Part shown: one piece after another, positions 35,122-43,918 of the stretch
Numbering within the stretch: position 1 is the first letter of the stretch
Layout of the letters: each line of letters begins with the position of its first letter
Assembly: GCF_001544915.2 (NCBI RefSeq)
Contig: NZ_FCOE02000028.1
Span: 42,125-106,124 of the forward strand
Direction of reading: 5' to 3'
DNA length: 64,000 nucleotides
Origin: Caballeronia pedi
GTDB lineage: Bacteria > Pseudomonadota > Gammaproteobacteria > Burkholderiales > Burkholderiaceae
Program-made: the position numbers and the translations under genes
Notes under the pieces: generated by a model
The model's input: the letters and a program-made list of their open reading frames with translations, nothing else
Told to the model about the DNA's origin: nothing
The model's database searches: none

Positions 35122-36012
35122 TCAGGCAAGCGGGACGTCGACCCGGGCGGACACCACGGCGCTCATCGGGTGGGTGCGGCGCACCTCGGGGTTGAAGTCG
35201 GCGGGCGTCACGCACATAAACAACGTGCGTCCGTCGACGCCGCCCAGGGCGCACGCATAGCAATTGCGGTCATCCGTCTGGATTTCGTCGAGAATTGCTC
35301 CACCAGGAGCGACGCGTAATGCATGCGCCTTGGTGAAGTCGGCGACCCAGATAGCGCCTTCGGCGTCGACTTGCGAAATGCCGTCCGCTGCGACTGCGAT
35401 TTCGGCCATGGAATGAATGACGTCGTCGTTCTGAGGGACTGCGCCGAAGGTTGCCCAATCCCGGCGTGGCGACAACGAGCCATCAGACTGAATATCGAAT
35501 GCGGACATGCGATTGCCGAATGATTCGGCCACGACCAGCGTGCGGCCGTCGATTACGGTTGAACCGTTGGGAAAGTGCAGGGGCTCACTGACCATGACGA
35601 CCGATCCGTCGGGATCGACGCGCGCCAATCTGCCCGGGCGACGAGGTGCGAGCTTCATTACGTCGAAACCGAGATTGCCTACCCACGCGCGGCCTTTTGC
35701 ATCCACGACCATGTCGTTGGGCTCGAACTCGAGGAACGGGAATAGTTCGGCATGGGTGACCACGGCCCCGTCATGTTCGCGCCTTAGCAACTTGCGATCG
35801 TGCATGGACACCGCCAGCAGACGTCCGTCAGGCAGCCATCCAATGCCGGAGGGACACTGGGGCACGTCCATTTCCACGCGGACGTCCGTGCCGTCCTCGC
35901 GCATGGAGTAGATTCGCTCGGAGTACAGGTCGCTGAACCAGAACCGCCCGTCATGCCAGCGTGCGCCTTCCGTATGCGTCATACCGTCGAGCAAAACCGT
36001 CAGTTGTCTCAT
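35122..36012 (-). CDS. SMP-30/gluconolactonase-like calcium-binding lactonase
   Basis: A 296-residue six-bladed propeller of the SMP-30/gluconolactonase group, which opens sugar or other lactones with a divalent metal. Visible blades include HTEGARWHDGRFWFSDLYSE (Glu near residue 15 is the usual first metal ligand), CPSGIGWLPDGRLLAVSM, FPNGSTVIDGRTLVVAES and ISQVDAEGAIWVADF, where the family has a metal-binding Asp or Asn. The frame is open to 36168; ATG 36012 starts the first blade correctly. An AACTA/TAGTT dyad lies only 6 bp upstream of the ATG. It heads the minus-strand run lactonase, aldehyde dehydrogenase, alcohol dehydrogenase. Confidence 0.88.
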   Translation of the reverse strand: MRQLTVLLDGMTHTEGARWHDGRFWFSDLYSERIYSMREDGTDVRVEMDVPQCPSGIGWLPDGRLLAVSMHDRKLLRREHDGAVVTHAELFPFLEFEPNDMVVDAKGRAWVGNLGFDVMKLAPRRPGRLARVDPDGSVVMVSEPLHFPNGSTVIDGRTLVVAESFGNRMSAFDIQSDGSLSPRRDWATFGAVPQNDDVIHSMAEIAVAADGISQVDAEGAIWVADFTKAHALRVAPGGAILDEIQTDDRNCYACALGGVDGRTLFMCVTPADFNPEVRRTHPMSAVVSARVDVPLA

Positions 36013-36017
36013 AGAAT

Positions 36018-36031
36018 AACTATTATTAGTT
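36018..36031. promoter_or_regulatory. Inverted repeat AAC-TATTATTA-GTT at the SMP-30 start
   Basis: AACTATTATTAGTT followed by AGG. It is AT-rich and lies right at the ribosome-binding/promoter position of the SMP-30 gene. It resembles the CTAA/TTAG repeats elsewhere only in part (TTAGTTAGG). Confidence 0.3.
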
Positions 36032-36077
36032 AGGTGGAACAGATACGACGTGGCATTACGAATAGCCTGATCGTTTG

Positions 36078-36961
36078 TTACCGGGGCAATCGGGCCGAAG
36101 TAAAATCCGTCTGACGTTTGCCGCGAAATGCTGCCACGCCCTCCTTCACGTCCGCGCCGAGGAAGCACAACATCTCCATGGCGAGCGAGTTGTCGAAGAT
36201 GGGCCCTGCCATGCGCATCCAGTTGTTAAGCGACTTCTTGGTCGCACGAATCGCGGTCTGGCTGCCGCGTGCCAAATTCGCGGCAATTGCGAGCGATTTG
36301 ACCAGCACGTCGGCGCGCAGTGCGCAGAAGGTGACGAGGCCGATACGTTCGGCCTCTTTCCCGTCGACGAAATCTGCCGTCATAAGGTAATTCTTGGCCT
36401 TAGACATGCCGCAGAGCAGCGGCCATACGATGGCGGCGTGGTCGCCCGCCGACACGCCCAGACGCGCGTGGCCGTCGGTCAGGCGTGCGTCTTCAGCCAT
36501 CACGCTGACATCCGCGAGCAGCGCCACGACGAGGCCTGCGCCTACCGCGGTCCCGTTAATCGCGGAAATGATGGGCTTATCGCAGGCCAGCATGTTATAG
36601 ACAATGTCGGAGGCTTCCTTCATCACGCGCATGGTCGCCTCCGGCTGGTCGACATCTCTTCGACCACGGACAGATCGCCGCCCGCGGAAAAGGCGCGATC
36701 GCCCGCGCCCGTTATCACGATCGCCTTGACCGTTGGATCGTCGTTGACTACGCCCCAAACTTGGGTAAGTTCCCAGTGCATTCGGTTGTTCGTGGCATTC
36801 ATGGCTTCCGGACGATTCAGTGTGACAAGCAATACGCCGTCGGGCTGGCGGTCGAACAGAAGGAATTGAAGTCGTTGTATTGCATGCGCGCTTCCAGAGT
36901 CGATTGAACGAGGGCACCATGTATTGAACGCGGCAACATCGATTGGCGCAATGTGCGTCAT
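36078..36961 (-). pseudogene. Enoyl-CoA hydratase family gene with a frameshift
   Basis: Two minus-strand frames together make one crotonase-fold protein. The N-terminal part (from 36961 down to about 36650) holds LVTLNRPEAMNATNNRMHWE and GDRAFSAGGDLSVVEEM. The C-terminal part, in another frame, holds DQPEATMRVMKEASDIVYNM, KPIISAINGTAVGAGLVVAL and DGHARLGVSAGDHAAIVWPLL down to 36078. The switch falls at about 36640-36655, in the codons after VVEEM, and one added base there would restore a single frame. This is either a real disabling mutation or a one-base sequence error. The extreme 5' end is also poorly defined. Confidence 0.8.
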
Positions 36962-37039
36962 GCGAACGTTCCGTACTCTGGCGATCGCGGGACTCGACTG
37001 GTTGACGCCCGGCGCGGGTCCCTTCGTGCAGGGAGAACA

Positions 37040-37837
37040 TCACCCTTGCCCATACCTGCGCTGGCGGTAGATTTCGGCCATGTATCCACCCGCCGCCGTG
37101 AAGCCACCATCAACCGGCAGCGTGACGCCGTTGACGAAAGCCGCACCCGGCGAGACCAGAAAACTTACTGCATGAGCGACTTCCTCGGGTTTGCCGATGC
37201 GCCGCGCCGGGATTCTGTCCGCGGCTTCCGCCACCATGTCCTCGGGCCAAACCGTGCGCAGCAGCTCGGTGTCGATCGGACCGGGCGCGACGGCATTCGC
37301 GGTAATGCCGAACGCCGCCAGTTCCAGCGCCATCGCACGCATGAGTCCCATTTGTCCAGCTTTCATAGAACCATAAACGGAAAGATTTACGGGCCCCGCG
37401 AGCCCTGTGACCGACGTGATGAAGACGATGCGTCCGTAGCCGGCGTTGCGCATCGGTTTTGCGCAAGCTTGTGCGCAGGTGAAGGCAGCGCCGAAATTCA
37501 GCGCCATCTGGGAGGCGAGGTCTGCCTGCGTCGTTTCCAGGAACGGGTTGGATTTCCCGCTACCCGCATTGCTGACCAACACGTCCACTTTGCCGAGTGC
37601 GCGTAACAAATCGTCCAAGACAGCATGAATCTGACCGGCATCGGTGACGTCCAGGTGCACTGCACTCGCTTTGCCACCCAATGCTTCGATGGCCGACGCG
37701 GTTTCACGAACCGCGTCGGCTGCGATATCCGCCAGAACCACATGTGCGCCGTCGGCGGCGAGACGCGTTGCGATCGCTTTTCCGATACCGCGCGCGGCGC
37801 CTGTCACCAGCGCAATCTGGCCTGCCAATTCACTCAT
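37040..37837 (-). CDS. Short-chain dehydrogenase/reductase (FabG-like)
   Basis: A 265-residue classical SDR. The cofactor motif TGAARGIG is at residues 12-19, NAG is at 90-92, and the catalytic residues are Ser142 (ITSVTG) with Tyr155 and Lys159 (YGSMK). The C-terminal VNGVTLPVDGGFTAAGG is typical. It catalyses NAD(P)-dependent oxidation of a hydroxyl or reduction of a keto group. The ATG at 37837 starts at the normal place. A perfect CTAACATATGTTAG palindrome lies about 150 bp upstream. It is followed by the frameshifted enoyl-CoA hydratase. Confidence 0.93.
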   Translation of the reverse strand: MSELAGQIALVTGAARGIGKAIATRLAADGAHVVLADIAADAVRETASAIEALGGKASAVHLDVTDAGQIHAVLDDLLRALGKVDVLVSNAGSGKSNPFLETTQADLASQMALNFGAAFTCAQACAKPMRNAGYGRIVFITSVTGLAGPVNLSVYGSMKAGQMGLMRAMALELAAFGITANAVAPGPIDTELLRTVWPEDMVAEAADRIPARRIGKPEEVAHAVSFLVSPGAAFVNGVTLPVDGGFTAAGGYMAEIYRQRRYGQG

Positions 37838-38203
37838 GCATCGATCTCCCGGTTGTAAGTTTCAGGCTAGAGACAGTGCTTGTTGCGCGTGGCAACGTGA
37901 ACGCACGATCGTCCGGGTTTGAACTTGTGTGGCTGAACTCGCACGCGCCCGGGTGCAGGCTTCGCCGTACCTCTTTTTCTTAATCTAACATATGTTAGTG
38001 ACGTGCGCCCACACGAGGTGGGTGAACAGGCGGGTCGCCATCTCCGCTGGCCTACGTGGCATAGATGTCCGGTCGCAGCCGGATAGCCTCTCCAAAGTAT
38101 GGAACACGTCGTGCAGCGACGTTGACCTTCGATTGCTGCGCGTCGCACGATGAGCGCGATGATGAAGATATTCGAAGCAACAGGCGGCAAGCAGGAGAGT
38201 GTA
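37838..38203. other. Intergenic region with a perfect palindrome
   Basis: Divergent spacer between the SDR (minus strand) and the small gene at 38204 (plus strand). The only strong element seen is the palindrome at 37985-37998. I see no convincing additional gene. Confidence 0.5.
37985..37998. promoter_or_regulatory. Perfect palindrome CTAACATATGTTAG
   Basis: A 14-bp perfect palindrome (CTAACAT/ATGTTAG) in the SDR/small-gene divergent region. It is the best-formed copy of a CTAAC/GTTAG operator-like pattern found near several genes in this window, and its size fits a TetR-type dimer site. Confidence 0.5.
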
Positions 38204-38434
38204 ATGAACGTGACGCGGAAGACCTTGCGCGATACCATCGAAAGTTGGCCGACACCGAACGGGGCGATCCCGTTTCGCATCCATTTCCTTCAACGTACGG
38301 CGTGCAGGCGCTGTGTGAGAATCGACGCCAGAGCCCCTACTGGTGACGTCGCGCTCTGCTTCTTTCAGCATGAGGACGGCGCGTGGCATGTATTTCCGCC
38401 GCTGCCGCGTCACGCCACAATGCGTATTGCCTAG
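38204..38434 (+). CDS. Small hypothetical protein with its own terminator
   Basis: A 76-residue protein I do not recognise. It has a hydrophilic N-terminus (MNVTRKTLRDTIESWPTPNG), a basic middle with CRRCVRID, and a hydrophobic/aromatic stretch GDVALCFFQHEDGAWHVFPP near the C-terminus. ATG 38204 has AGGAGAG 6 bp upstream, better than the earlier ATGs at 38150 and 38162. A rho-independent terminator on the same strand follows at 38501-38532, which supports real expression as a single-gene unit. The CRRC pair could bind a metal, but this is a guess. Confidence 0.6.
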   Translation: MNVTRKTLRDTIESWPTPNGAIPFRIHFLQRTACRRCVRIDARAPTGDVALCFFQHEDGAWHVFPPLPRHATMRIA

Positions 38435-38500
38435 ACGCCGCCGAATCGATTCGGCCGCTTCCCGATTGCGCTGATCTATTGATCGATATGATTGGTCATG

Positions 38501-38532
38501 ACCGCACCCGCAGTGCGCCGGTGCGGTTTTTT
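38501..38532 (+). terminator. Rho-independent terminator
   Basis: ACCGCACC (38501-38508) pairs with GGTGCGGT (38520-38527) around an 11-base loop and runs into six T. The T-tract is on the plus strand, so it serves the small gene at 38204, not the converging porin gene. Confidence 0.75.
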
Positions 38533-38543
38533 GCATATGGCAA

Positions 38544-39653
38544 TCAGAATCGCTTGTTGATCCCGAAGACAGCGCCGATGGTCGTGCCCGGCGCCCCGAA
38601 CAACGCATTATCGATGGAAAGCCCGGTATGCTCGCGGCCGTGATTGTTCGCCGCGCCGACTTCGACATAAAGCGACGTCGATTTCGAAAGAAAGTAGCGC
38701 GTTGTCAGTGCTCCGACAATTGAATGATTGTCCGAGTCGTGCGGATCGCGGATATACCAGACACCCGAGTTTAGATCGAGCTGCGGAAGGGGAAAGTAGT
38801 CGAAGCCTACGTTCCAGACATTGTTGGCGCCCCCCATGAGAGCGCCGTTGACGCTGGTTGTCGGAATCTTGTAGCTCGTGAACGATCCTTTCACCGTCAA
38901 CGGGCCGAAGTTGTAGCCAATTCCAATCATTCGGCCGTCGAACGGCTGCTGGAACGTGCCCAATGACGGTGTGCTGTTCCCCGAGGTGGAGTCATACATG
39001 GCCGCGTTCACGACAAGCCCGCCATAGCTGTATCGCGCGCTGATCGAGTACTGCTGCCCGGCCCGGAAGTCGCCTGCTACACCGCCAAGCGCATACATTA
39101 CGCTGCCCGAAAATCCAGCGAAGCTTGGACTCGAATAGGTAATCGCGTTCGGGTTGAACGTGCCCACGAAAGTCTGGTCTCCATACACCGAGAATGCGGT
39201 GCCGAATTGTCCCGCGTTACGAGGGTCGGCTTCGTAGATTGCCAGTACGAAAGGTGAATACTGCACGCCAGCTTTCAATCGGCCGAAGACGCCGTCGAGC
39301 GCCAGCCAAGCCTGGCGCCCAAAGACGCCGCCGTTGCTGTTCTCGAAATGACCGTTGACTAGGCTGAAGCCGCTTTCCAGCTGAAACGTCGCCTTCATGC
39401 CGCCGCCCAGATCCTCCTGACCCTGAAAACCGAAATTGGAAGGCTCAAGCCCTGCATTGATCAGGCTGATTTGCTTGCCGCCGTTCTCACCGGTCGTGGT
39501 ATTGAGCGTTTTGTTCGTGAAAAGTAAGCCAACGTCGAGCGTGCCATAAAGCGTGACGCTGCTCTGTGCCGAGGCGAGCGCGGGCAGAAGACACAGTCCG
39601 AGTGGGAGAATTTTCTGCTTTGAGGAAAGACGGATAGAACGATAATCATACAT
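38544..39653 (-). CDS. Outer-membrane porin, OmpC/Gram-negative porin family
   Basis: A 369-residue beta-barrel porin. A signal peptide (ILPLGLCLLPALASA) ends before QSSVTLYGTLDVGL, the standard first strand of Burkholderiales porins. Family landmarks GFQGQEDLGGGMKATFQLESGF and GVFGRQAWLALDG follow, and the chain ends in a C-terminal Phe (GINKRF) for BAM recognition. It forms a trimeric diffusion channel. ATG 39653 is preferred to TTG 39665. It is divergent from the aldehyde dehydrogenase/HyuAB operon with 448 bp between, so it may admit that operon's substrate (inference). Confidence 0.95.
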   Translation of the reverse strand: MYDYRSIRLSSKQKILPLGLCLLPALASAQSSVTLYGTLDVGLLFTNKTLNTTTGENGGKQISLINAGLEPSNFGFQGQEDLGGGMKATFQLESGFSLVNGHFENSNGGVFGRQAWLALDGVFGRLKAGVQYSPFVLAIYEADPRNAGQFGTAFSVYGDQTFVGTFNPNAITYSSPSFAGFSGSVMYALGGVAGDFRAGQQYSISARYSYGGLVVNAAMYDSTSGNSTPSLGTFQQPFDGRMIGIGYNFGPLTVKGSFTSYKIPTTSVNGALMGGANNVWNVGFDYFPLPQLDLNSGVWYIRDPHDSDNHSIVGALTTRYFLSKSTSLYVEVGAANNHGREHTGLSIDNALFGAPGTTIGAVFGINKRF

Positions 39654-40101
39654 TTTGGAATCCAAAGTAAGGCGATTGATGCGTCTATAAGGTTTTCAAA
39701 CCAGAATCGATAGCTGTTCGCAATAGCCCCACGTTTCGCGAAGAGTGCTCATCGCGGTTCCAGTGCAGTGCTTTGCCAATCGAAAGGCTGGCCGGATATC
39801 GCGCTCTAGCGGTTCTCGTCGACGATTACTCCAATTCCGTATAACTAACGGTCGGTAGGATGAGGGGCGGAATATGGAATCTCCATCGGGTGTAACCCGC
39901 AAATCGCTTTTGTCCCTCTGCAGGGGGATGGGCCTGAGCTGGCATTGTTTTTATCATCAGTTCCAGAAATTTCTTGGGCGCACTTTCTCAGCGCTGCGCT
40001 CTGGAAGCATCTCAACCGAAAAGCCGACAGTCGTCCGCGCCCCTTGTGTGTCGCGGCGCGATGACGCATAGACCGATCGAAACCAAACAGGAGACTTGTC
40101 G
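39654..40101. other. Porin/aldehyde dehydrogenase divergent promoter region
   Basis: A 448-bp spacer without a credible gene; a 65-codon plus-strand frame from 39874 has no family features. It holds the CTAACGGTCGGTAG repeat at 39845-39858 and a short ATGGA-ATC-TCCAT dyad at 39874-39886. Confidence 0.5.
39845..39858. promoter_or_regulatory. Imperfect palindrome CTAACGGTCGGTAG
   Basis: CTAAC and GGTAG arms around GGTC, with one mismatch. The spacing is the same as in the palindromes at 19100 and 37985. It lies in the divergent region upstream of the porin and the aldehyde dehydrogenase; candidate TetR-type operator. Confidence 0.4.
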
Positions 40102-41601
40102 ATGAACTTCAGTGTGCTGCCTATCCGCGACCGCTTTGGTGTCGGCCCTGGGCGTCTTTTCATCAACGGCCAATGGCGCGATGGAGGAGAAGGGCGATTT
40201 GACCAGATTCACCCGTCGACCAACGAGGTCGTGACGAATTTGATCGAAGCCGGCGTCAGCGGCGTCAACGAGGCCGTTGCAGCAGCGCGTCATGCGTTCG
40301 ACAACGGACCGTGGCGCAAGATGGCCGCGCGCGAGCGCAAGCGAATACTGCAGCCGATCGTCGAGGCGATCTATGCCGCGGAAGAAGAGATCGCGTATCT
40401 GCAGACGCTGGACAACGGCATGCCGATTCATTTCAGCCGCCATTCGCGCGTTTCATCGCGTGTTGCCGCCGACAACTTCGATCACTATGCTGGCTGGATC
40501 GACAAGATTACGGGCGAGACCTTCCCACAATACACGGACGCCACCAATTTGCACTACCTCACGTTCCGGGATCCTGTCGGTGTAGTCGCCGCGATCACGC
40601 CATGGAACGGTCCCGTGATGACTTTTGCCATGAAGGTCGCGCCTGCACTGGCATGCGGCAATACCGTGGTACTGAAACCGTCTGAACTCGCGAGCCTGGC
40701 CGCGATCAGGTTAGCCGACATTCTTGCTCAATCCGACCTGCCGCCGGGCGTGTTCAACCTCGTCACCGGCGGTCCGATTACCGGCCAGGCCTTGTCAACG
40801 CATCCCGACGTCGACAAGGTCAGCTTCACAGGCAGTCCGGTAGTTGGCGAAAAGATCCTGTCTACGAGCGGCAGCAACATGAAGCGCATGTCGCTTGAAC
40901 TCGGTGGCAAGAGCGCGGCGCTTGTGTTTCCCGATACACGCGACGTTCGTGTTGCCGCACGCAATCTGATGGGGCTGTGCTCCACCTTCCTGTCCGGTCA
41001 GGTATGTTCGACGCCTACTCGCGCGGTCGTGCACAAGTCGATCCTTGATGAGTTCGTTCATCACGCTCAAGAGCAGGTCCGGGAAATACGTTTCGGCGAT
41101 CCATTCGATCCCGCCACGACGTCCGCTCCAATCATCTCGAAGCGTCAACTCGACCGCGTATGCAGCTACATCGAGAGCGGCAAGCAGGAGGGCGCCCGCC
41201 TCGTGTTCGGCGGCGATCGTCCGGGCGGTCATCTCGCGAACGGAAACTGGGTGAATCCAGCGCTATTCGTCGACGTCGACAACACGATGAAGATCGCTCG
41301 CGAGGAAATCTTCGGTCCCGTGCTGAGCGTGATTGGCTTCGAGACCGAGGACGAAGCGGTCGCGATCGCGAACGACAGCGAATACGGGCTTTCCGGCGGC
41401 ATCTATACCACCGACCTGTCTCGCGCGTTCCGCGTCGCGCACGCCATGCGCACGGGTTCGATCGGGATCAACGGCTACTCGGTCATGCCCAATTCGCCGA
41501 CAGGCGGGATCAAGCGCTCGGGCATCGGCCGCGAAGGCGGCTGGACCACTATCGAAGCGTTCACCGAACTCAAGACCGTGATGCTCAATCTCGACGCATG
41601 A
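40102..41601 (+). CDS. Aldehyde dehydrogenase (paralogue of the 3817-5316 gene)
   Basis: A 499-residue aldehyde dehydrogenase aligning without gaps to the enzyme at 3817-5316, including Glu266 (MSLELGGKSA) and Cys302 (SGQVCSTPTRA). Long identical stretches such as QTLDNG and AALVFPD occur at the same numbers. ATG 40102, with CAGGAGAC 6 bp upstream, is the start rather than TTG 40096. It leads an operon with a zinc-ribbon protein and HyuA/HyuB homologues. A product of the HyuAB reaction may be its substrate, or it may make the acid they use (inference). Confidence 0.94.
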   Translation: MNFSVLPIRDRFGVGPGRLFINGQWRDGGEGRFDQIHPSTNEVVTNLIEAGVSGVNEAVAAARHAFDNGPWRKMAARERKRILQPIVEAIYAAEEEIAYLQTLDNGMPIHFSRHSRVSSRVAADNFDHYAGWIDKITGETFPQYTDATNLHYLTFRDPVGVVAAITPWNGPVMTFAMKVAPALACGNTVVLKPSELASLAAIRLADILAQSDLPPGVFNLVTGGPITGQALSTHPDVDKVSFTGSPVVGEKILSTSGSNMKRMSLELGGKSAALVFPDTRDVRVAARNLMGLCSTFLSGQVCSTPTRAVVHKSILDEFVHHAQEQVREIRFGDPFDPATTSAPIISKRQLDRVCSYIESGKQEGARLVFGGDRPGGHLANGNWVNPALFVDVDNTMKIAREEIFGPVLSVIGFETEDEAVAIANDSEYGLSGGIYTTDLSRAFRVAHAMRTGSIGINGYSVMPNSPTGGIKRSGIGREGGWTTIEAFTELKTVMLNLDA

Positions 41602-41634
41602 ATCATGACCGTGGCCACGTTCGAGGAGAGAGCA

Positions 41635-41856
41635 ATGACTTTATCGACCAAGACAAGTGCCGCACTTCATCTGGAGCGCGAAGCGGTGAACGGCGCGTGC
41701 CCTGAATGCGGCGCGCTCGCGCTGAGGCGCTATCCCGTCCATTCCGAGGGCGGCTGGTTCGACGTCGTGAAGTGCCAGGCATGCCTGCATTCCGTCAGGC
41801 GCGAGCGCGGCGCCAGGCTCGGGCCCGCGCTCCGGCTCCTGTCCGACACACTCTGA
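41635..41856 (+). CDS. Small zinc-ribbon protein, likely HyuAB accessory subunit
   Basis: A 73-residue protein with two cysteine pairs, CPECGALALRRYPVHSEGG and VKCQACLHSVRRERG, a compact zinc ribbon. ATG 41635 has GAGGAGAG directly upstream and is preferred over ATG 41605. It is followed after 9 bp by hyuA and hyuB homologues. Acetone and acetophenone carboxylases combine HyuA- and HyuB-like chains with a small extra subunit, so this protein may be the third subunit of the complex (inference). The sequence itself only shows a probable metal site. Confidence 0.75.
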   Translation: MTLSTKTSAALHLEREAVNGACPECGALALRRYPVHSEGGWFDVVKCQACLHSVRRERGARLGPALRLLSDTL

Positions 41857-41865
41857 GAGAGCAAG

Positions 41866-43911
41866 ATGATTGCTATCGATGTAGGCGGTACCTTTACCGA
41901 TGTGGTCTCGCTGCGCAACGGCCGGATCGAGACCACGAAAATCTCTACTGACTATGACGACGTGACTCGGCCGATTCTGGCCGGTGCGAGCGATCTCGGC
42001 GTTGCCGACGCGCAGGCCTTCAATCATGCCAGCACGCATGGCCTGAACGCGGTCATCACGCGGCGCCTGCCGAAGATCGGCTTTCTGACCACGGAAGGTC
42101 ATCGCGACATCCTCGACATGGGACGTGTCTGGCGTCCGGCATCGGCGATTCTCGATCCGAGTTGGCGCCGCAGTTTCGGTGACGCGACGCGCCCGCTGGT
42201 GCCGCGCTATCTGCGGCGCGGGATTCGCGAACGCATGCTCGCGGACGGCTCGGCGCTGTTTCCGCTTGACGAAGATCAGGCGCGCGCGGAGCTTGACGTG
42301 CTGAAGCGCTGTGGCGTCGCGGGCGTCGCGATCTGCCTGCTGAATTCGTACGTGAATCCTGCCCACGAAGTCAGACTGAAGGCGCTCGTGCATGAAGTGC
42401 TGGGCGATGTAGCCTGCTCGATTTCGAGCGAGGTGTCACCTCTGGCGCGGGAATATCCGCGTGCATCGACGACGGTCATCGACACCTTCATGAAAATCAT
42501 CTACTCGGACTACACCGAGCGCCTCGAAAGCGGTCTGAAGGCCGCTGGCTTCAAAGGGGAACTGAACTTCGCGGATTGCGCTGCGACGCTGGTGCCGGTG
42601 CGGCGTGCGATGGAACAGCCTTATCGTATTGTGTTTTCGGGCCCGTCTGCGGGTGCAATCGGTAGCGGGCATTTCGGCGCGATGATCGGCGAGAGCAACC
42701 TGTTGTGTGCTGACGTAGGCGGCACCTCTCTCGACATCAGCATCGTCACGGATGGCGCGCCTTTCGTGAACACCTCGTTCGAGCTCGAACACGACATGGT
42801 CGTGAATTCGCTTGCAATCGACGTGTCCGCGATCGGTGCGGGTGGCGGAAGTATCGTCGCGATCGGGCCAGCGGGCGAGATCCAGGTGGGTCCGGCCAGT
42901 GCGGGCTCGACGCCAGGACCGGCTTGCTATGGCCGTGGCGGCACTCAGCCCACCACCACCGACGCCTTCTTGATGATCGGGGTGATCGACCCCGACAGCT
43001 TTGCGAATGGCGCGCTCAAGCTCGATCGAGCGTTGTCGCAGCGGGCGTTTGAGGCCCTCGATACCGGCTTCACTCTCGCGCAGCGCGTGCGGTATGCGTA
43101 TGAGATCGCGATACACAACATTTCGGAGGGGCTGCTGAACGTCGCGATCAAGAACGGCGTCGACCCGCGCGACTATAGCCTGATGGCGTACGGCGCGGCC
43201 GGTCCGATGCTGCTGCCCGCCGTACTCGATGTGCTCAAGTGCAAGCAGGTGATCGTGCCGCCGAATCCCGGACTGTTTTCGGCACTCGGGTTGTTGTCGG
43301 CGGATCAGGTTTTCACCGCGAGCCGCAGCCTGTACGCGATCTTGTCGGCGGATGTCGCACCCGAGATCGACGCGCTGTTTGCAGGGATGGAAGCGCAACT
43401 GCGCGAGGGGCTCGACGCCAACGCCAAGGTCACTTTCGAGCGCAGTTTCGACGCGCGTCTGGCGGGACAGAGTTGGGAAACGCCGTTTGTTCCCGCGCCG
43501 GACGGCAAGATCGACGCCGCAGCGGTCGCGACTCTTATCGCCTCGTTCCATCAGAGTTACGAGGCACGCTCGGGTAACCGCTTCGAAGCGTTGCCGGTGC
43601 AGGGAGTCACGTTCCGTGTGCGGGCGGTGCTCGAGACGCCGAAGGTGGTTTATCCGCAATTGCCGCCGCGCGTGGGAAAGCCGCTCGAGCCAGTGGGACG
43701 CGCGACGCTGCGCTATCTCGGCGATCTTGGCGATGCGTCCGGCGAAGGACTTCAGGAGGCGCTGGTCTACGACCGCGACGCACTGCGTCTGGACGATGTC
43801 ATTCAGGGACCGGCGATCGTCAATGAGGGCTTGTCGACCACTCATATCGGGGCACGACAGTATGCGTCCGTTGGCCGTTTCGGTGAATTGCTGATCCGCA
43901 ATAAGGAATGA
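41866..43911 (+). CDS. Hydantoinase/oxoprolinase A-type subunit (HyuA family)
   Basis: A 681-residue HyuA-family protein. It starts with the ASKHA-type nucleotide-binding strand MIAIDVGGTFTDVVSL, and has a second phosphate-binding region LLCADVGGTSLDISIV and AIGAGGGSIVAIGPAGEIQVGPASAGSTPGPACYGRGG. The family uses ATP to open hydantoins, oxoproline or lactams or to carboxylate ketones. It lies 7 bp before hyuB and after the zinc-ribbon gene. The reaction here cannot be fixed from sequence. Confidence 0.93.
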   Translation: MIAIDVGGTFTDVVSLRNGRIETTKISTDYDDVTRPILAGASDLGVADAQAFNHASTHGLNAVITRRLPKIGFLTTEGHRDILDMGRVWRPASAILDPSWRRSFGDATRPLVPRYLRRGIRERMLADGSALFPLDEDQARAELDVLKRCGVAGVAICLLNSYVNPAHEVRLKALVHEVLGDVACSISSEVSPLAREYPRASTTVIDTFMKIIYSDYTERLESGLKAAGFKGELNFADCAATLVPVRRAMEQPYRIVFSGPSAGAIGSGHFGAMIGESNLLCADVGGTSLDISIVTDGAPFVNTSFELEHDMVVNSLAIDVSAIGAGGGSIVAIGPAGEIQVGPASAGSTPGPACYGRGGTQPTTTDAFLMIGVIDPDSFANGALKLDRALSQRAFEALDTGFTLAQRVRYAYEIAIHNISEGLLNVAIKNGVDPRDYSLMAYGAAGPMLLPAVLDVLKCKQVIVPPNPGLFSALGLLSADQVFTASRSLYAILSADVAPEIDALFAGMEAQLREGLDANAKVTFERSFDARLAGQSWETPFVPAPDGKIDAAAVATLIASFHQSYEARSGNRFEALPVQGVTFRVRAVLETPKVVYPQLPPRVGKPLEPVGRATLRYLGDLGDASGEGLQEALVYDRDALRLDDVIQGPAIVNEGLSTTHIGARQYASVGRFGELLIRNKE

Positions 43912-43918
43912 GCTCATC

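Noticed and set aside
39938..39958. Sigma54-like TGGCA element
   Set aside because: TGGCATT is followed by T-rich sequence without the TTGCA -12 box at correct distance.
39874..40071. 65-codon plus-strand frame before the aldehyde dehydrogenase
   Set aside because: No ribosome site, no family features; sits in a promoter region.
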